Source: Rhizobium ecuadorense
Lineage (GTDB): Bacteria; Pseudomonadota; Alphaproteobacteria; Rhizobiales; Rhizobiaceae
DNA: 64,000 bases
Direction: 5' to 3'
Assembly (NCBI RefSeq): GCF_001187535.1
Contig: NZ_LFIO01001065.1
Span: forward strand, 124,001 to 188,000
In this document: in pieces, positions 18,254 to 28,300 of the stretch
Position numbering within the stretch: position 1 is the first letter of the stretch
Layout: each line of letters starts with the position of its first letter
The notes under the pieces: generated by a model
Database searches by the model: none
The model's input: the letters and a program-made list of their open reading frames with translations, nothing else
What the model was told of the DNA's origin: nothing
Program-made: the position numbers and the translations under genes

Positions 18254-18505
18254 ATGAATAAGACAATCCGCGACCTCGTAGCCAAATTCGGCAAGCTTCC
18301 TGCGTCGATCGACCAGGTCGCCGACGATGCCGATCTTTATGCGGCGGGTCTGACGTCCTTTGCCTCAGTGCAGCTGATGCTCGGCATCGAAGAGGCGTTC
18401 GACATCGAGTTTCCCGACAATCTCCTGAACCGCAAATCCTTCGCGAGCATCTCGGCCATCGCCAGGACGGTCGATCTCATCCGGGACAGCCGGAAGGTCG
18501 CCTGA
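18254..18505 (+). CDS. Stand-alone acyl/aminoacyl carrier protein
   Basis: This 83-residue acidic protein has the carrier-protein four-helix pattern and a phosphopantetheine attachment site: Ser35 in LYAAGLTSFASVQLML, the equivalent of DSL in acyl carrier proteins but with a T-S-F core. Helix 2 continues into LMLGIEEAFDIEFPDNLLN, a standard carrier-protein sequence. It is not the fatty-acid AcpP. The SerRS-like ligase two genes downstream belongs to a family shown in Bradyrhizobium and Agrobacterium to aminoacylate exactly such small carrier proteins, so this is very probably its substrate. The start has GGAG upstream, and its stop overlaps the next start (TGATG). A phosphopantetheinyl transferase must act in trans. 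Confidence 0.92.
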   Translation: MNKTIRDLVAKFGKLPASIDQVADDADLYAAGLTSFASVQLMLGIEEAFDIEFPDNLLNRKSFASISAIARTVDLIRDSRKVA

Positions 18506-19686
18506 TGAATTTCCCCGTCAAGATCATGCAGGACGGTCTTGTCGCAAGGGTCGCCCGCGTCGCTGAAATCGCCGCCAAACACGCCGATGCCGTCGATGTC
18601 GAAGGCCGTTTCCCCCGGGAAGCCGTGGATGCGATGAAGGCCGAGAGGCTGCTCGGCATCCAGGTGCAGCGCCATCTCGGCGGCGAGTCCGCCTCGATCA
18701 CCGAGATCGCCGAATTGTGCTCGATGCTCGGCCAGGCCTGCGCCGCAAGCGCCATGGTCTTCGCCATGCATCACATCAAGCTGTCGAGCCTCGTCGAACA
18801 CGGCGCCGACAGCGAATGGCATCGCGACTTCATGCGCCGCATCGCCGCCGAACAGCTGCTGATCGCCTCCGCCACCACCGAGGGCGGCATCGGCGGAAAC
18901 CTGCGCAACAGCATTTGCGCGGTCGACGTCGATGGCGATATCTGCCGGCTCGAAAAGGATGCGACCGTCATTTCCTACGGCTCGCATGCCGATGCCATTC
19001 TCATCACCTCGCGAGCCCACGCGCAGGCGGCTTCCTCCGATCAGGTGCTGACGGCCTTCCTCAAGGATCAGTACACGCTCGAGAAGACGCATGCCTGGAA
19101 TACGCTCGGCATGCGCGGCACCTGTTCCGACGGCTTCCTCTTCAAAGCGCAGGCGCCGGCGCATCAGATCCTGCCGAAGCCTTTCGCCGAGATCGCGGCG
19201 CAATCCATGCTCGCCTCCTCGCACCTGTTGTGGAGCGGCGTCTGGTACGGCATCGCGGTCGACGCCGTGGCGCGCGCCCAGGCCTTCGTGCGCGCCGCCG
19301 CCCGCAAGGCGCCGGATGCCCCGCCGCCGGGCGCGCTGCGGCTGGCCGAAGTTTCGAACCTGCTGCAGATGGTCAAATCCAACGTGGTTGCCGGCCTGAA
19401 GGCCTATGAGGATGCCAAGATCGACGTCGACAGGCTGTCCTCGATGGGCTTTGCCGTGGCGATGAACAACGTCAAGATCGCCTCGTCCGAGACGATCCTG
19501 GAGATCGTCAACCATGCCATGCTGATCTGCGGCATCATGGGCTACAAGAACGGCACGCCCTTCAGCCTCGGACGCCATCTGCGCGACGCGCATTCCGCGC
19601 AGCTGATGATCTCGAACGACCGCATCCTCGGCAATACGTCGAGCATGCTTCTCGTCCACAAGCAGGACACTAGCCTACTGGGGTAA
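18505..19686 (+). CDS. Acyl-CoA dehydrogenase-like flavoprotein
   Basis: The 393-residue protein has the acyl-CoA dehydrogenase fold order: helical N terminus with [19 protein letters not shown] (~50-68), beta domain with [16 protein letters not shown] (~120-135) and the [14 protein letters not shown] strand, [13 protein letters not shown], then the helical C-terminal domain. Where typical members have a Y/F-E-G-T loop with the catalytic Glu near the C terminus, this one reads [15 protein letters not shown], so a classical dehydrogenase base is not evident at that position. It is coupled to the carrier-protein gene by a 1-nt overlap and lies 4 nt before the ligase gene. It may oxidise a carrier-bound aminoacyl group or act as a flavin monooxygenase; both are inference. 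Confidence 0.85.
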   Translation: MNFPVKIMQDGLVARVARVAEIAAKHADAVDVEGRFPREAVDAMKAERLLGIQVQRHLGGESASITEIAELCSMLGQACAASAMVFAMHHIKLSSLVEHGADSEWHRDFMRRIAAEQLLIASATTEGGIGGNLRNSICAVDVDGDICRLEKDATVISYGSHADAILITSRAHAQAASSDQVLTAFLKDQYTLEKTHAWNTLGMRGTCSDGFLFKAQAPAHQILPKPFAEIAAQSMLASSHLLWSGVWYGIAVDAVARAQAFVRAAARKAPDAPPPGALRLAEVSNLLQMVKSNVVAGLKAYEDAKIDVDRLSSMGFAVAMNNVKIASSETILEIVNHAMLICGIMGYKNGTPFSLGRHLRDAHSAQLMISNDRILGNTSSMLLVHKQDTSLLG

Positions 19687-19690
19687 AGCC

Positions 19691-20599
19691 ATGGATATGC
19701 AGACCTCGTTTCTCGACCGGCTCTTCGAGTCCGGCCTGCTGATCGATACCGGCGTTGACGGTCTTTACGGCCGCAGCGGCCAGTTCGAAGATGTCATTAC
19801 TGCTTTCGAACGGCTGATCGACACGTTCGGCGGCGCCGACGGCGCCGAGGCGATGCGTTTCCCGCCCGGCATGAACGTCGCGCTCTTCGAAAAGAGCGGT
19901 TACATGAAGAGCTTCCCGCAGCTCGCCGGCACGGTGCATAGTTTCTGCGGCAGCGAGCTCGACCATATGAGCCTGCTGCAGTGCATGGAAGTCGGCGACG
20001 ACTGGACCAAGGACCAGAAGGCGACCGATATCGTGCTGACGCCGGCCGCCTGCTACCCGCTCTATCCGACGGTCGCCAAGCGCGGCAACCTGCCGAAGAC
20101 GGGCGGCCTCTTCGATCTGCAGTCCTATTGCTTCCGCCACGAGCCTTCGAAGGATCCCGCCCGCCAGCAGCTGTTCCGCATGCGTGAATATGTCTGCATG
20201 GGCACGGAGCAGCACGTCACCGATTTCCGTCAGACATGGATGGATCGCGGTGTCGAAATGATGAAGCAGCTCGGCCTCGATGTGACCATTGACGTTGCCA
20301 ACGACCCGTTCTTCGGCCGTGCCGGCAAGATGATGGTCAACAATCAGCGCGACCAGAACCTGAAGTTCGAGCTGCTGATCCCGATCACCTCGACGGCCAA
20401 TCCGACCGCCTGCATGAGCTTCAACTACCATCAGGATTCATTCGGCCTGAAGTGGGGTCTGAACCTCGAAGACGGCAGCGTGGCGCACACCGCCTGCGTC
20501 GGCTTCGGGCTAGAGCGCATCGCGCTTGCCCTCTTCCACCATCACGGCCTCGATGTGAAGCAGTGGCCAGCCAGCGTGCGGAAAACGCTGTGGGGGTGA
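19691..20599 (+). CDS. Amino acid:[carrier protein] ligase (SerRS-like)
   Basis: This 302-residue protein is the catalytic core of an atypical seryl-tRNA synthetase without the N-terminal tRNA-binding coiled coil. Motif 2 ([12 protein letters not shown], then [12 protein letters not shown], ~145-171) and motif 3 ([11 protein letters not shown], ~271-281) are intact. Zinc ligands of the family are present as Cys121 ([10 protein letters not shown]), Glu166 (FRMREY) and Cys269 (HTACVGFG). Characterised relatives (Bradyrhizobium Bll0957, Agrobacterium Atu2573) activate glycine or alanine and transfer it to the phosphopantetheine of a small carrier protein, not to tRNA. The carrier-protein gene in the same operon fits this. 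The amino acid used here cannot be decided by eye. Confidence 0.93.
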   Translation: MDMQTSFLDRLFESGLLIDTGVDGLYGRSGQFEDVITAFERLIDTFGGADGAEAMRFPPGMNVALFEKSGYMKSFPQLAGTVHSFCGSELDHMSLLQCMEVGDDWTKDQKATDIVLTPAACYPLYPTVAKRGNLPKTGGLFDLQSYCFRHEPSKDPARQQLFRMREYVCMGTEQHVTDFRQTWMDRGVEMMKQLGLDVTIDVANDPFFGRAGKMMVNNQRDQNLKFELLIPITSTANPTACMSFNYHQDSFGLKWGLNLEDGSVAHTACVGFGLERIALALFHHHGLDVKQWPASVRKTLWG

Positions 20600-20607
20600 G
20601 CCGGTCG

Positions 20608-21570
20608 ATGACATCGGTATTTTCGGGAATCGACCCGGAAACGTATCGTCAGCATGCGCTGCATTCCGGCGAGCGCGCCTGGCCGGAAACCAATTGCTAT
20701 GTCGATCTCTGGATCGAGGTGCTGGCGACCTCAGGCGTTGCGCCCGAGGCGATGCTCGGTTTCACCCTGAGCCAGGATTTCGAAGGCGACCAGTTCACCT
20801 TCTTCAAGGTGCCGCTCGAAGATCTCGAAGCCCTTTACGGTATTCGCGCCACCGAACTTGCGATCTATGACCGTGTCGAACGCCATGTCGGCGTGCAGAT
20901 CGCGCGGGGCCGTCTCTGCCTGATCGAGATGGATTCCTTCTATATGCCGGATACGCGCGGCACGGCCTACCGGCAGGAGCACGGCAAGACGACGGTTGCG
21001 ATCAACCGGCTGGACGTTGCGGCTAGGCGCGTCGATTATTTCCACAATGCCGGCTATTTCCGCCTCGAAGGCGAGGATTTCGACGGGCTGTTCCAGTCGC
21101 AGCTGACGGAGAACGAGCCGCCGTTCCTTCCCTATACGGAATTTGCGCGGTTTCCGGAAAAGCCCGCTGATGAAGCGCATCTGCGCGCGACCGCACGGCG
21201 GCTTGCCGGCTTTCATTTCACCAGGCGTCCCCGCGAAAATCCGATCCGCGCTTTCGCGGCGGTCTTTCCCCAGCAGGTGGAAGCGGTGGCGGAACGGCCG
21301 TTCGGCTTCTTCCACAAATATGCCTTCAACACGCTTCGCCAGGTGGGCGCCAATTTCGAGCTGGCGGCGGATTACCTTGTCTGGCTTTCGCCAGGTGAAT
21401 TCGCCGCCGCCGCCGAGCATGCCAGGCGCATTTCGGACGCGGCGAAATCGGTGCAGTTCCAGCTTGCCCGCGCCATCGCCCGCAAGAAGTTCGAGCCGCT
21501 GCAGGCAGCCCTTGATCCGGCCGCCGATGCATGGGATTCCATGATGACATCGCTTGCGGAGCGAATCTGA
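20608..21570 (+). CDS. DUF1839 family protein
   Basis: The 320-residue protein resembles DUF1839, a family of unknown function often seen beside amino acid:[carrier protein] ligases. Visible conserved-looking segments are TNCYVDLWIEVLA (~26-38), GDQFTFFKVPLEDLEALYG (~61-79), EMDSFYMPDTRGTAYRQEHGKT (~108-129) and YFHNAGYFRLEGEDFDGL (~143-160). The N-terminal half has several Cys/His/Asp positions reminiscent of papain-like or peptide-transfer folds, but I see no certain catalytic motif. The start at 20608 is 8 nt after the ligase stop; an in-frame extension to 20452 would overlap the ligase and is rejected. A role in moving the aminoacyl group from the carrier to an acceptor is possible from context only. 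Confidence 0.8.
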   Translation: MTSVFSGIDPETYRQHALHSGERAWPETNCYVDLWIEVLATSGVAPEAMLGFTLSQDFEGDQFTFFKVPLEDLEALYGIRATELAIYDRVERHVGVQIARGRLCLIEMDSFYMPDTRGTAYRQEHGKTTVAINRLDVAARRVDYFHNAGYFRLEGEDFDGLFQSQLTENEPPFLPYTEFARFPEKPADEAHLRATARRLAGFHFTRRPRENPIRAFAAVFPQQVEAVAERPFGFFHKYAFNTLRQVGANFELAADYLVWLSPGEFAAAAEHARRISDAAKSVQFQLARAIARKKFEPLQAALDPAADAWDSMMTSLAERI

Positions 21571-21586
21571 GGCCGGAGATCTGACC

Positions 21587-24067
21587 ATGCGGGGGCGTTT
21601 GGCAAGCATCGGTGCCGAGGAAAGCCTGCTTTCCGAAGGCTGGAACCTGATCCTGACGGAGCCGGGCGCCTGCGCCCTGCCGCATGATATTCATCTTTCC
21701 GCGCAATTCATTCCCGCACCCGTTCCCGGCACCGTTGCCGCCGCGCTCGAAAAAGCCGGGCTGTTCGATCGGGAAAACCCAGAGCCGCTGAACACCAGGG
21801 ATGCCTGGTACCTCTGCCGGCTGTTCGATGCCGAGCCCGGTGAGGCGATCCTGCGTTTTTCAGGGCTGGCCACACTTTGCCATGTCTTCCTCAACGGCCA
21901 GGAAATCCTGTTTTCCGAGAGCATGTTCACGGCGCATGAAATCCCGGTGACGCTTACGGGCGGCGACGAGCTGGCGCTCTGCTTCCGGGCGCTCGGCCCC
22001 CGCCTGTCGGAGCCCGGCCCGCGTGCACGCTGGCGGCCGCAGATGATAACGCCGGCGGGGCTGAAGAATTTCCGCACGACGCTGCTCGGCCATATGCCGG
22101 GCTGGTGCCCTGATATCCATGCGGTCGGGCCATGGCGGCCGATTTCGCTGGTGCGGCGCAATCCCGTCTCCATCGACAGTGTCGCCATCCGCGCCGTGTT
22201 GGACGAGAATGGCGCCGGCCGTCTCAGCGTCTCCCTGCACAGCAATGCCGAGCATCCCGAGATGCTGCTGCGCTGCGGCGGCATGGAGCAGCCTTTCGAG
22301 AAGATCGGCGACAATCATTACTCTTCTATTCTCAAGCTTTCCGACATCGAACCCTGGTGGCCGCACACGCACGGCGCTCCGCGTCTCTATGAGCTGACGC
22401 TCGTTTCTGACGGCGTGGAGTATCCGCTCGGCACGACCGGCTTCCGGCGGATCGAGGTCGAGCGCGGCGCCGATGGCGACGATTTCGCGCTCACCGTCAA
22501 CGGCGAACGCGTCTTCTGCCGCGGCGCGGTGTGGACGACGGCCGATATTGCGCGTCTGCCGGGCGGGCGGGCGGATTATGAGCCTTTCCTGCGGCTTGCC
22601 GCTCAAGCCGGCATGAACATGATCCGCATCGGCGGCACCATGGCCTATGAGACGCCTGATTTCTTTGCGCTCTGCGACGAACTCGGCCTGCTCGTGTGGC
22701 AGGATTTCATGTTCGCCAATTTCGATTATCCGCGCAACGACAAGGCGTTTCTCGGCCACGTGCATGCGGAGGTCGAGGAATTCCTGCACGGCGTCCAGGC
22801 CTCGCCATCGCTGGCGGTGCTCTGCGGCGGCAGCGAAATCCATCAGCAGGCGGCGATGCTGGGTCTGCCCGTGGAATTCTGGAGCGGGCCGGTCACCGAC
22901 GAGATCATCCCGGCCATCGCTACGCGCATGCGTCCCGACGTGCCCTATGTCCCGAATTCGCCTCATGGCGGGGCGATGCCGTTTTCACCGAATGCCGGTA
23001 TCGCCCATTATTACGGTGTTGGCGCCTATATGCGGCCGATTGCCGATGCGCGCCGCGCCGATGTGCGGTTTGCTTCCGAAAGCCTCGCCTTCGCGCATGT
23101 GCCGCAACAAAGGACATTGCACCGTCATCTCGACGTGCCGGCCGTCCACAGCCCGCTCTGGAAGGCCCGCGTGCCGCGCGACCGCAGCGCCTCGTGGGAT
23201 TTCGAGGACGTCCGCGACTTCTACCTGCAGCTTCTCTACGACCTCGATCCGGCTCAGCTGCGCCGCGAAGATCCGGACCGCTATCTCGATCTCTCCCGCG
23301 CCGTCACCGGCGAGGTGATCGAAGAGACCTTTGCCGAATGGCGGCGCAAGGGCTCCGCCTGCAACGGTGCGCTCGTCTGGACATTGCAGGACCTGTTGCC
23401 CGGCCCCGGCTGGGGGGTGATCGATTCCACCGGCGAGCCGAAGCCGGTCTGGTATGCGATGCGCCGCGCTTTCCGGCCGGTGCAGACGGTGTTCACCGAC
23501 GAGGGCACCAATGGTCTCGACGTGCATGTCGTCAACGAGACTGATGCAGCGCTCGACGTGGAGCTGGAGGTTGCCTGCCTGCGCGACGGAAAGCAGCAGG
23601 TCGTCAGCGGCAGCAGGGCCTTCAAGCTGGCGGCAAGGGATACCGAGCGTCTTGCCGCTACCGCGCTGTTCGGCGCCTTTTTCGATACCACCTATGCCTT
23701 CCGTTTCGGGCCGCCGGCGCATGATGTCAGCGTGGCACGCTTACGATCGCTCGCCGACGGCGCCATTTTGGCGGAAAGCTTCCACTTTCCCTGCGGACGG
23801 GGGAAGGCGTTGCATGATGCCGGCATCGAGGCATCGCTCGGCAGAGACGGCGACGACTGGTTCGTCGATCTCAGGACCGACCGGCTGGCGCAATCGGTGC
23901 ATATCGATGTCGACGGCTATCGGCCCGCCGACGACTGGTTCCATCTCGCCCCCGGCGCGATGCGGCGCGTGAAACTCCAAGCGCTCCCAGGCACCGAGGG
24001 TGATCTTCCGCCCGCAGGCGAAATCAGAAGCCTGGGCAGTTCGCATCGTGTCGTGCTCTCGGGTTGA
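21587..24067 (+). CDS. Glycoside hydrolase family 2-like protein (beta-mannosidase-like)
   Basis: This 826-residue protein follows the GH2 layout: N-terminal jelly-roll (~1-180, NTRDAWYLCRLFDAEPGEA and ATLCHVFLNGQ), an immunoglobulin-like domain with EPWWPHTHGAPRLYELTL (~255-272), then a TIM barrel with MNMIRIGGTMAYETPDFFALCDELGLLVWQDFMF. The acid/base position reads CGGSE with Glu417; family enzymes almost always have Asn-Glu here. The expected nucleophile is Glu498 in RFASESLAF. No signal peptide is visible, so it appears cytoplasmic. It starts 16 nt after DUF1839 with GGAG upstream (an in-frame 21554 start would overlap). It may trim or remodel the glycan made by the operon; activity is uncertain because of the Asn to Ser change. 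Confidence 0.8.
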   Translation: MRGRLASIGAEESLLSEGWNLILTEPGACALPHDIHLSAQFIPAPVPGTVAAALEKAGLFDRENPEPLNTRDAWYLCRLFDAEPGEAILRFSGLATLCHVFLNGQEILFSESMFTAHEIPVTLTGGDELALCFRALGPRLSEPGPRARWRPQMITPAGLKNFRTTLLGHMPGWCPDIHAVGPWRPISLVRRNPVSIDSVAIRAVLDENGAGRLSVSLHSNAEHPEMLLRCGGMEQPFEKIGDNHYSSILKLSDIEPWWPHTHGAPRLYELTLVSDGVEYPLGTTGFRRIEVERGADGDDFALTVNGERVFCRGAVWTTADIARLPGGRADYEPFLRLAAQAGMNMIRIGGTMAYETPDFFALCDELGLLVWQDFMFANFDYPRNDKAFLGHVHAEVEEFLHGVQASPSLAVLCGGSEIHQQAAMLGLPVEFWSGPVTDEIIPAIATRMRPDVPYVPNSPHGGAMPFSPNAGIAHYYGVGAYMRPIADARRADVRFASESLAFAHVPQQRTLHRHLDVPAVHSPLWKARVPRDRSASWDFEDVRDFYLQLLYDLDPAQLRREDPDRYLDLSRAVTGEVIEETFAEWRRKGSACNGALVWTLQDLLPGPGWGVIDSTGEPKPVWYAMRRAFRPVQTVFTDEGTNGLDVHVVNETDAALDVELEVACLRDGKQQVVSGSRAFKLAARDTERLAATALFGAFFDTTYAFRFGPPAHDVSVARLRSLADGAILAESFHFPCGRGKALHDAGIEASLGRDGDDWFVDLRTDRLAQSVHIDVDGYRPADDWFHLAPGAMRRVKLQALPGTEGDLPPAGEIRSLGSSHRVVLSG

Positions 24068-24117
24068 CGTCCTCTCCCGGCGAAAAATGATGCCCATCCA
24101 TTGAGAAAGACCGTGAT

Positions 24118-25296
24118 TTGAGAACGACATACCGCTTTTTGCGTGCCCATGTCCTGCAGCGGCTGATTCCGCGGTCGCGTCTTGCCTTCAATCCGCGCAA
24201 ACCGGTGGAAATCGCCGGCTATCTCTCGATGGCTGTCGGCGTCGGCGAATCGGCAAGGCTCTGCGCCGGTGCTTTGTCGGAGGCGGGCAGGGCGATTTCC
24301 CTCTCCGACGTCAGCACGCATCCGGACGAGAAGTCCTTTGCCGGATGGACGTCGTCGCGTCTCTCCACCGAGCTGCCGGGGAGCCGGATCTGGCACCTCA
24401 ATCCACCGATGCTGCCGCGCGCCATCCTGAAGAAGGGTGTCGCGAATTTTACCCGCGCCTTCAATATCGGCTATTTCGCCTGGGAACTCGAAGTCGTGCC
24501 GGCGGAATGGCGCAATGCCATGCGCTATATGAACGCCATCTTCGTGCCATCGGAATTCACCCGGCGGACGATTGCGCCACTCACCAAGGCGCCGGTCATC
24601 GTCGTTCCGCATCCGGTGACCGAGGCCCCGGCGACGGACGGCATGCGGGAGAGGTTCGGCATCGAGAAGGATGCCTTTCTCGTCAGCTTCATCTTCAGCG
24701 CCGGCTCGTCGATCAACCGGAAGAATCCGCAGGCCGCGATCGAGGCTTTCAGGCTATTTGCCGCCGAAGCCCCAAGCGCCTTCCTGCTGATGAAGGCCAG
24801 CGGCGATGTGAACAAGGATGAAGCCCTCAGCGCGCTGGTCGCTTCGGTCGCAGGTGATGCCAGGATCCGGATCGTCACCGACAGGCTGTCGAATGCCGAT
24901 ATCAACGGCATCATCCGTTCTTCCGACGCCTATCTTTCGCTGCATCGTTCCGAGGGTTTCGGGCTGACGGTTGCCGAGGCGATCATGCAGGGCACGCCGG
25001 TTATCTCCACCGCCTGGTCAGGCACGGCGGATTTCTGCGACCCTGATAATACATGTCAGGTCGCCTCTTCCCTCATTCCGGTCGTCGATAACCATCCCGA
25101 ATTTGCCGGGCTTGAGGGCGCGGTCTGGGCGGATCCTTCTCCGCAAGCTGCGGCGGCGCATCTGAGCGACATCTTCCGCGCGCCCGAGCTCGCGCAGGAG
25201 AAGGCGGAGAGGGCGCGCGCCTTCCTGCTGCGCTACCTCGCTGAGAACAGCTATGAGAAAGCGCTTCAGGCGCTGGCGGCGATGCAGGCGAGCTAA
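24118..25296 (+). CDS. Glycosyltransferase, GT4-like
   Basis: The 392-residue protein has the GT-B fold pattern of family 4 glycosyltransferases: N-terminal domain with IAGYLSMAVGVGESARLCAGAL (~32-53) and the acceptor-side IGYFAWELEVVPAEWRNA, then a C-terminal nucleotide-sugar domain with the EX7E signature HRSEGFGLTVAEAIMQGTPVI (~278-298; Glu281 and Glu289 pattern). It acts on a nucleotide sugar in the cytoplasm, probably on a lipid-linked glycan. The start is a TTG at 24118 with GAGAAAGACC upstream; no ATG fits the conserved N terminus. It is 50 nt after the GH2-like gene and 90 nt before the flippase fusion. Confidence 0.85.
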   Translation: MRTTYRFLRAHVLQRLIPRSRLAFNPRKPVEIAGYLSMAVGVGESARLCAGALSEAGRAISLSDVSTHPDEKSFAGWTSSRLSTELPGSRIWHLNPPMLPRAILKKGVANFTRAFNIGYFAWELEVVPAEWRNAMRYMNAIFVPSEFTRRTIAPLTKAPVIVVPHPVTEAPATDGMRERFGIEKDAFLVSFIFSAGSSINRKNPQAAIEAFRLFAAEAPSAFLLMKASGDVNKDEALSALVASVAGDARIRIVTDRLSNADINGIIRSSDAYLSLHRSEGFGLTVAEAIMQGTPVISTAWSGTADFCDPDNTCQVASSLIPVVDNHPEFAGLEGAVWADPSPQAAAAHLSDIFRAPELAQEKAERARAFLLRYLAENSYEKALQALAAMQAS

Positions 25297-25386
25297 GGTG
25301 AGGTCGCCACTCCGCTTTATTTTAATATTTTTGCATTAGAGATGACGGGTATTTCGGCCTGACGGCCGATCTTGGCGGATGGACGG

Positions 25387-28300
25387 ATGTCGAAGGGTAT
25401 TATCGCAAATTCGGTGATGAATGCGGCGGCCGGCATGCTGCTGCTGCTGACGGGTTTCGTGTCATCGATCATAACCGCGCGGCTGCTCGGGCCGGAGGCC
25501 AACGGCATCGTCGCCTTCTCGCTCTGGCTGGTGGTCACGGGCGCCTCGATCGCCGAACTTGGCTCGAGCATCACGCTGTTGAAGACCTTGCCGCAGCTTT
25601 CGGCGGAAGGTTACGATATGCGCCGCCGGCGGGGCTTTGCCGCCATCCTCGTTAGCTTCATGATGTTTTCAACCGTCGTGCTGCTGGCGCTCTACGCCCT
25701 GTTCTTCCTGACGTCGGAGGAGATGCACTGGGCCGATACCGCGCCGTCCGTCGCTCTGGTCACCGGCGTGCTGTTCTTCGTCCAGGCGATCGGATCCTTC
25801 GTCAAATTCTACCTGATCGGCGAAAAGAAGCTCGGCGCCTTCTTCCGGCTGACGGTGGCCGTCTCGATTTTGCAGCTTGCCGGTGTTGCCGCCGGCGCCG
25901 TTTTCTACGGCGTCGAAGGCGTTCTCGTCGGTTATGCGCTCGGCCAGCTCGTGCTGTTCTTCGCCACGCTGCCGATCCTGCTTGCGCGGCGCGACTGGTG
26001 CGGGGTCTCGCTGAAAGCCCTCGCCTCCTCATCCGTCATCCTGTCGATCCAGTTCATCATCGATTCCATCTTCCTCAATCGGCTCGAGTTGCTCTTCCTG
26101 CAGCAGTTCTGGTCGGTGGAGATGGTCGGTTACTACGCCGTCGGCCTGTCGATCGCCAATATCGCATTGCAGCTTCCGATCCAGATGACCGGCAGCCTGC
26201 TGCCCTATTATTCCGAGCGGCGGCATAACAGCGATGATTCGACCTTGCCGGTCGAGGTCTTCGCCGCCGTCACCCGCAGCATGGCCTATATCGTCTTGCC
26301 GATGAGCCTCGGGCTTGCGGCGATCTCCAGCGAACTGGTGCTCGTGGTGTTCGGCGAAGCGTTTCGCCGCAGCGGCACGGTGGTGGCGCTGCTGGCGCTG
26401 GTGGCGCCAGCCTATACCTTCATGCAGATCCTCAGCCTCTACCTCCTGTCAATGGACAGGGCGCGCTCCCGCCTGAACATCAGTGTGATAGGTGGCCTTC
26501 TGATGGTAGTCGGTTGTTTACTGATCATACCTAGGCTTGCCGCCGAGGGTGCCGCACTCGTGCGCATCCTCGTCTTCGTTGCGATGTCGGTGATGATGAT
26601 CAGGCAGACAGGATTCGGATCCCAGCTTTCGGGCCTCTATACGAGCCTGACGAAGGTGACGCTCGCCGCCGTGCTCTGTGCCTGCGGGGCGATTTCGGCG
26701 CTGGAATTCATCCGGGGTCCGGTCGGCCTCGTCGTTGCAATCCTTGCCGGCACATTCTGCTATTTCGCGGCACTTCGCGTGCTGCGCGTCATGCCGGCCG
26801 AAGATGTCGAGGTCATGCGTTCCATTCTCGATAAGATGCCGCGCGTGCTGCAGCGCCCAATGGGGTACGCGATCAATTTCATTGCGCCGCGGCTTCCTGG
26901 AGACCCCGACCGCGCCAAGGTCGCGCCCGGTGAATTCTCGCTCGAACCGGCCGAGGGTGCCGGCCGCAGCGCTGCCCTGCCTGTCGTCTTCGACGGCACG
27001 ATCGGCCTGTTCATGCCTGAAAATCCCGCGGTCCGGAAACGTTCGGCCGCCGTGCTCTTCGTCAGCCCCTGGGGCTTCGAGGAGATGTGCAGCCGCAAAT
27101 TCTTCCGCGTCGCCGCCGAGCATTTTTCGGATATCGGCGTGGCGAGCCTGCGCTTCGATTATCGCGGTACCGGCGATGCGCTTGATTTCGGCCCGCTGCC
27201 GGCAAGGCTGGAAACCTGGGAAAATTCGATCCGAGCGGCCGCCGACAAGCTGAAGTCGCTCTCCGGCTGCGACCGCATCATCCTCATCGGACAGGGCCTT
27301 GGCGCAACGCTTGCCCATCGCATCGGCGCCTCGATCGACGGCGTCGATAGCCTCGTCATGCTGGCGCCGGTGCTGAGCGGCCGGGCCTATCTGCGCGAAC
27401 TCAACATGTGGTCCAAGATCATCGATGCCGATCTTGGCCTCGGCAAGGAACATCTCCAGACCGCGAAGGTGCAGATCGCCGGGCTCGTCATGCCCGAAGA
27501 GATCGCCGCCGAACTCGGCAAGCTCAACATCGCCGCGCCGCAGGGGCTTGCATCACCGCGTTATCTGATCCTCGAACGTCCCGCCAAGGCCGACGATACC
27601 GGCTTTGCCGATGCGCTGACGGCGCTCGGTGCCGACGTCGAGCAGACGGTTTTCGAAGGTTATGACGAGCTCGCCACCAATCCGCTGTTTGCCAAGACGC
27701 CAACTGGTGTCGTCGAGTTGCTGAAGACGTGGTTGGAGCGGGCGACGACGGAGACATCCGGCGCGCATTCGCCGACAACGGTCGAAAACGCGCTGCTTGC
27801 CGGCGAGGGTTTTGCGGAAACGCCGGTGCGTTTCGGCAGCCACGACCATCTGGTCGGCGTCGTCAGCCGGCCGCTCGGCGCGATCGAGGGCAATGCCGTG
27901 CTCTTCCTGTCGACCGCCTATGACCGGCATGCCGGCTGGGGACGCACGACGGTCGATATGGCGCGCGAGCTCGCTCGCCAGGGTGTCGTTTCGCTGCGCT
28001 TCGATTCCGCCAATGTCGGCGACAGCCCGCCGCGGCCGGATGCGCCGGAACAGGTGCTCTATTCCAGCACGCAGACCGAGGATGCGGTCGCCGCCCTCGA
28101 TCTGCTCGAAAGCGTCGTCGCGGGCCCGATCATGGTGGCCGGCCGCTGCAGCGGCGGTTATGTCGCCTTCCGCGCCGGCGTTGCCGACGAGCGGTTGAAG
28201 GCCGTCGTTTCGATCAATCCCTTCGTCTATTACTGGGATCCGGAGATACCGGTGCGCCGAGAGCATGTCGTCTCCGTCCCCCGCAGCCTCGATGATTACG

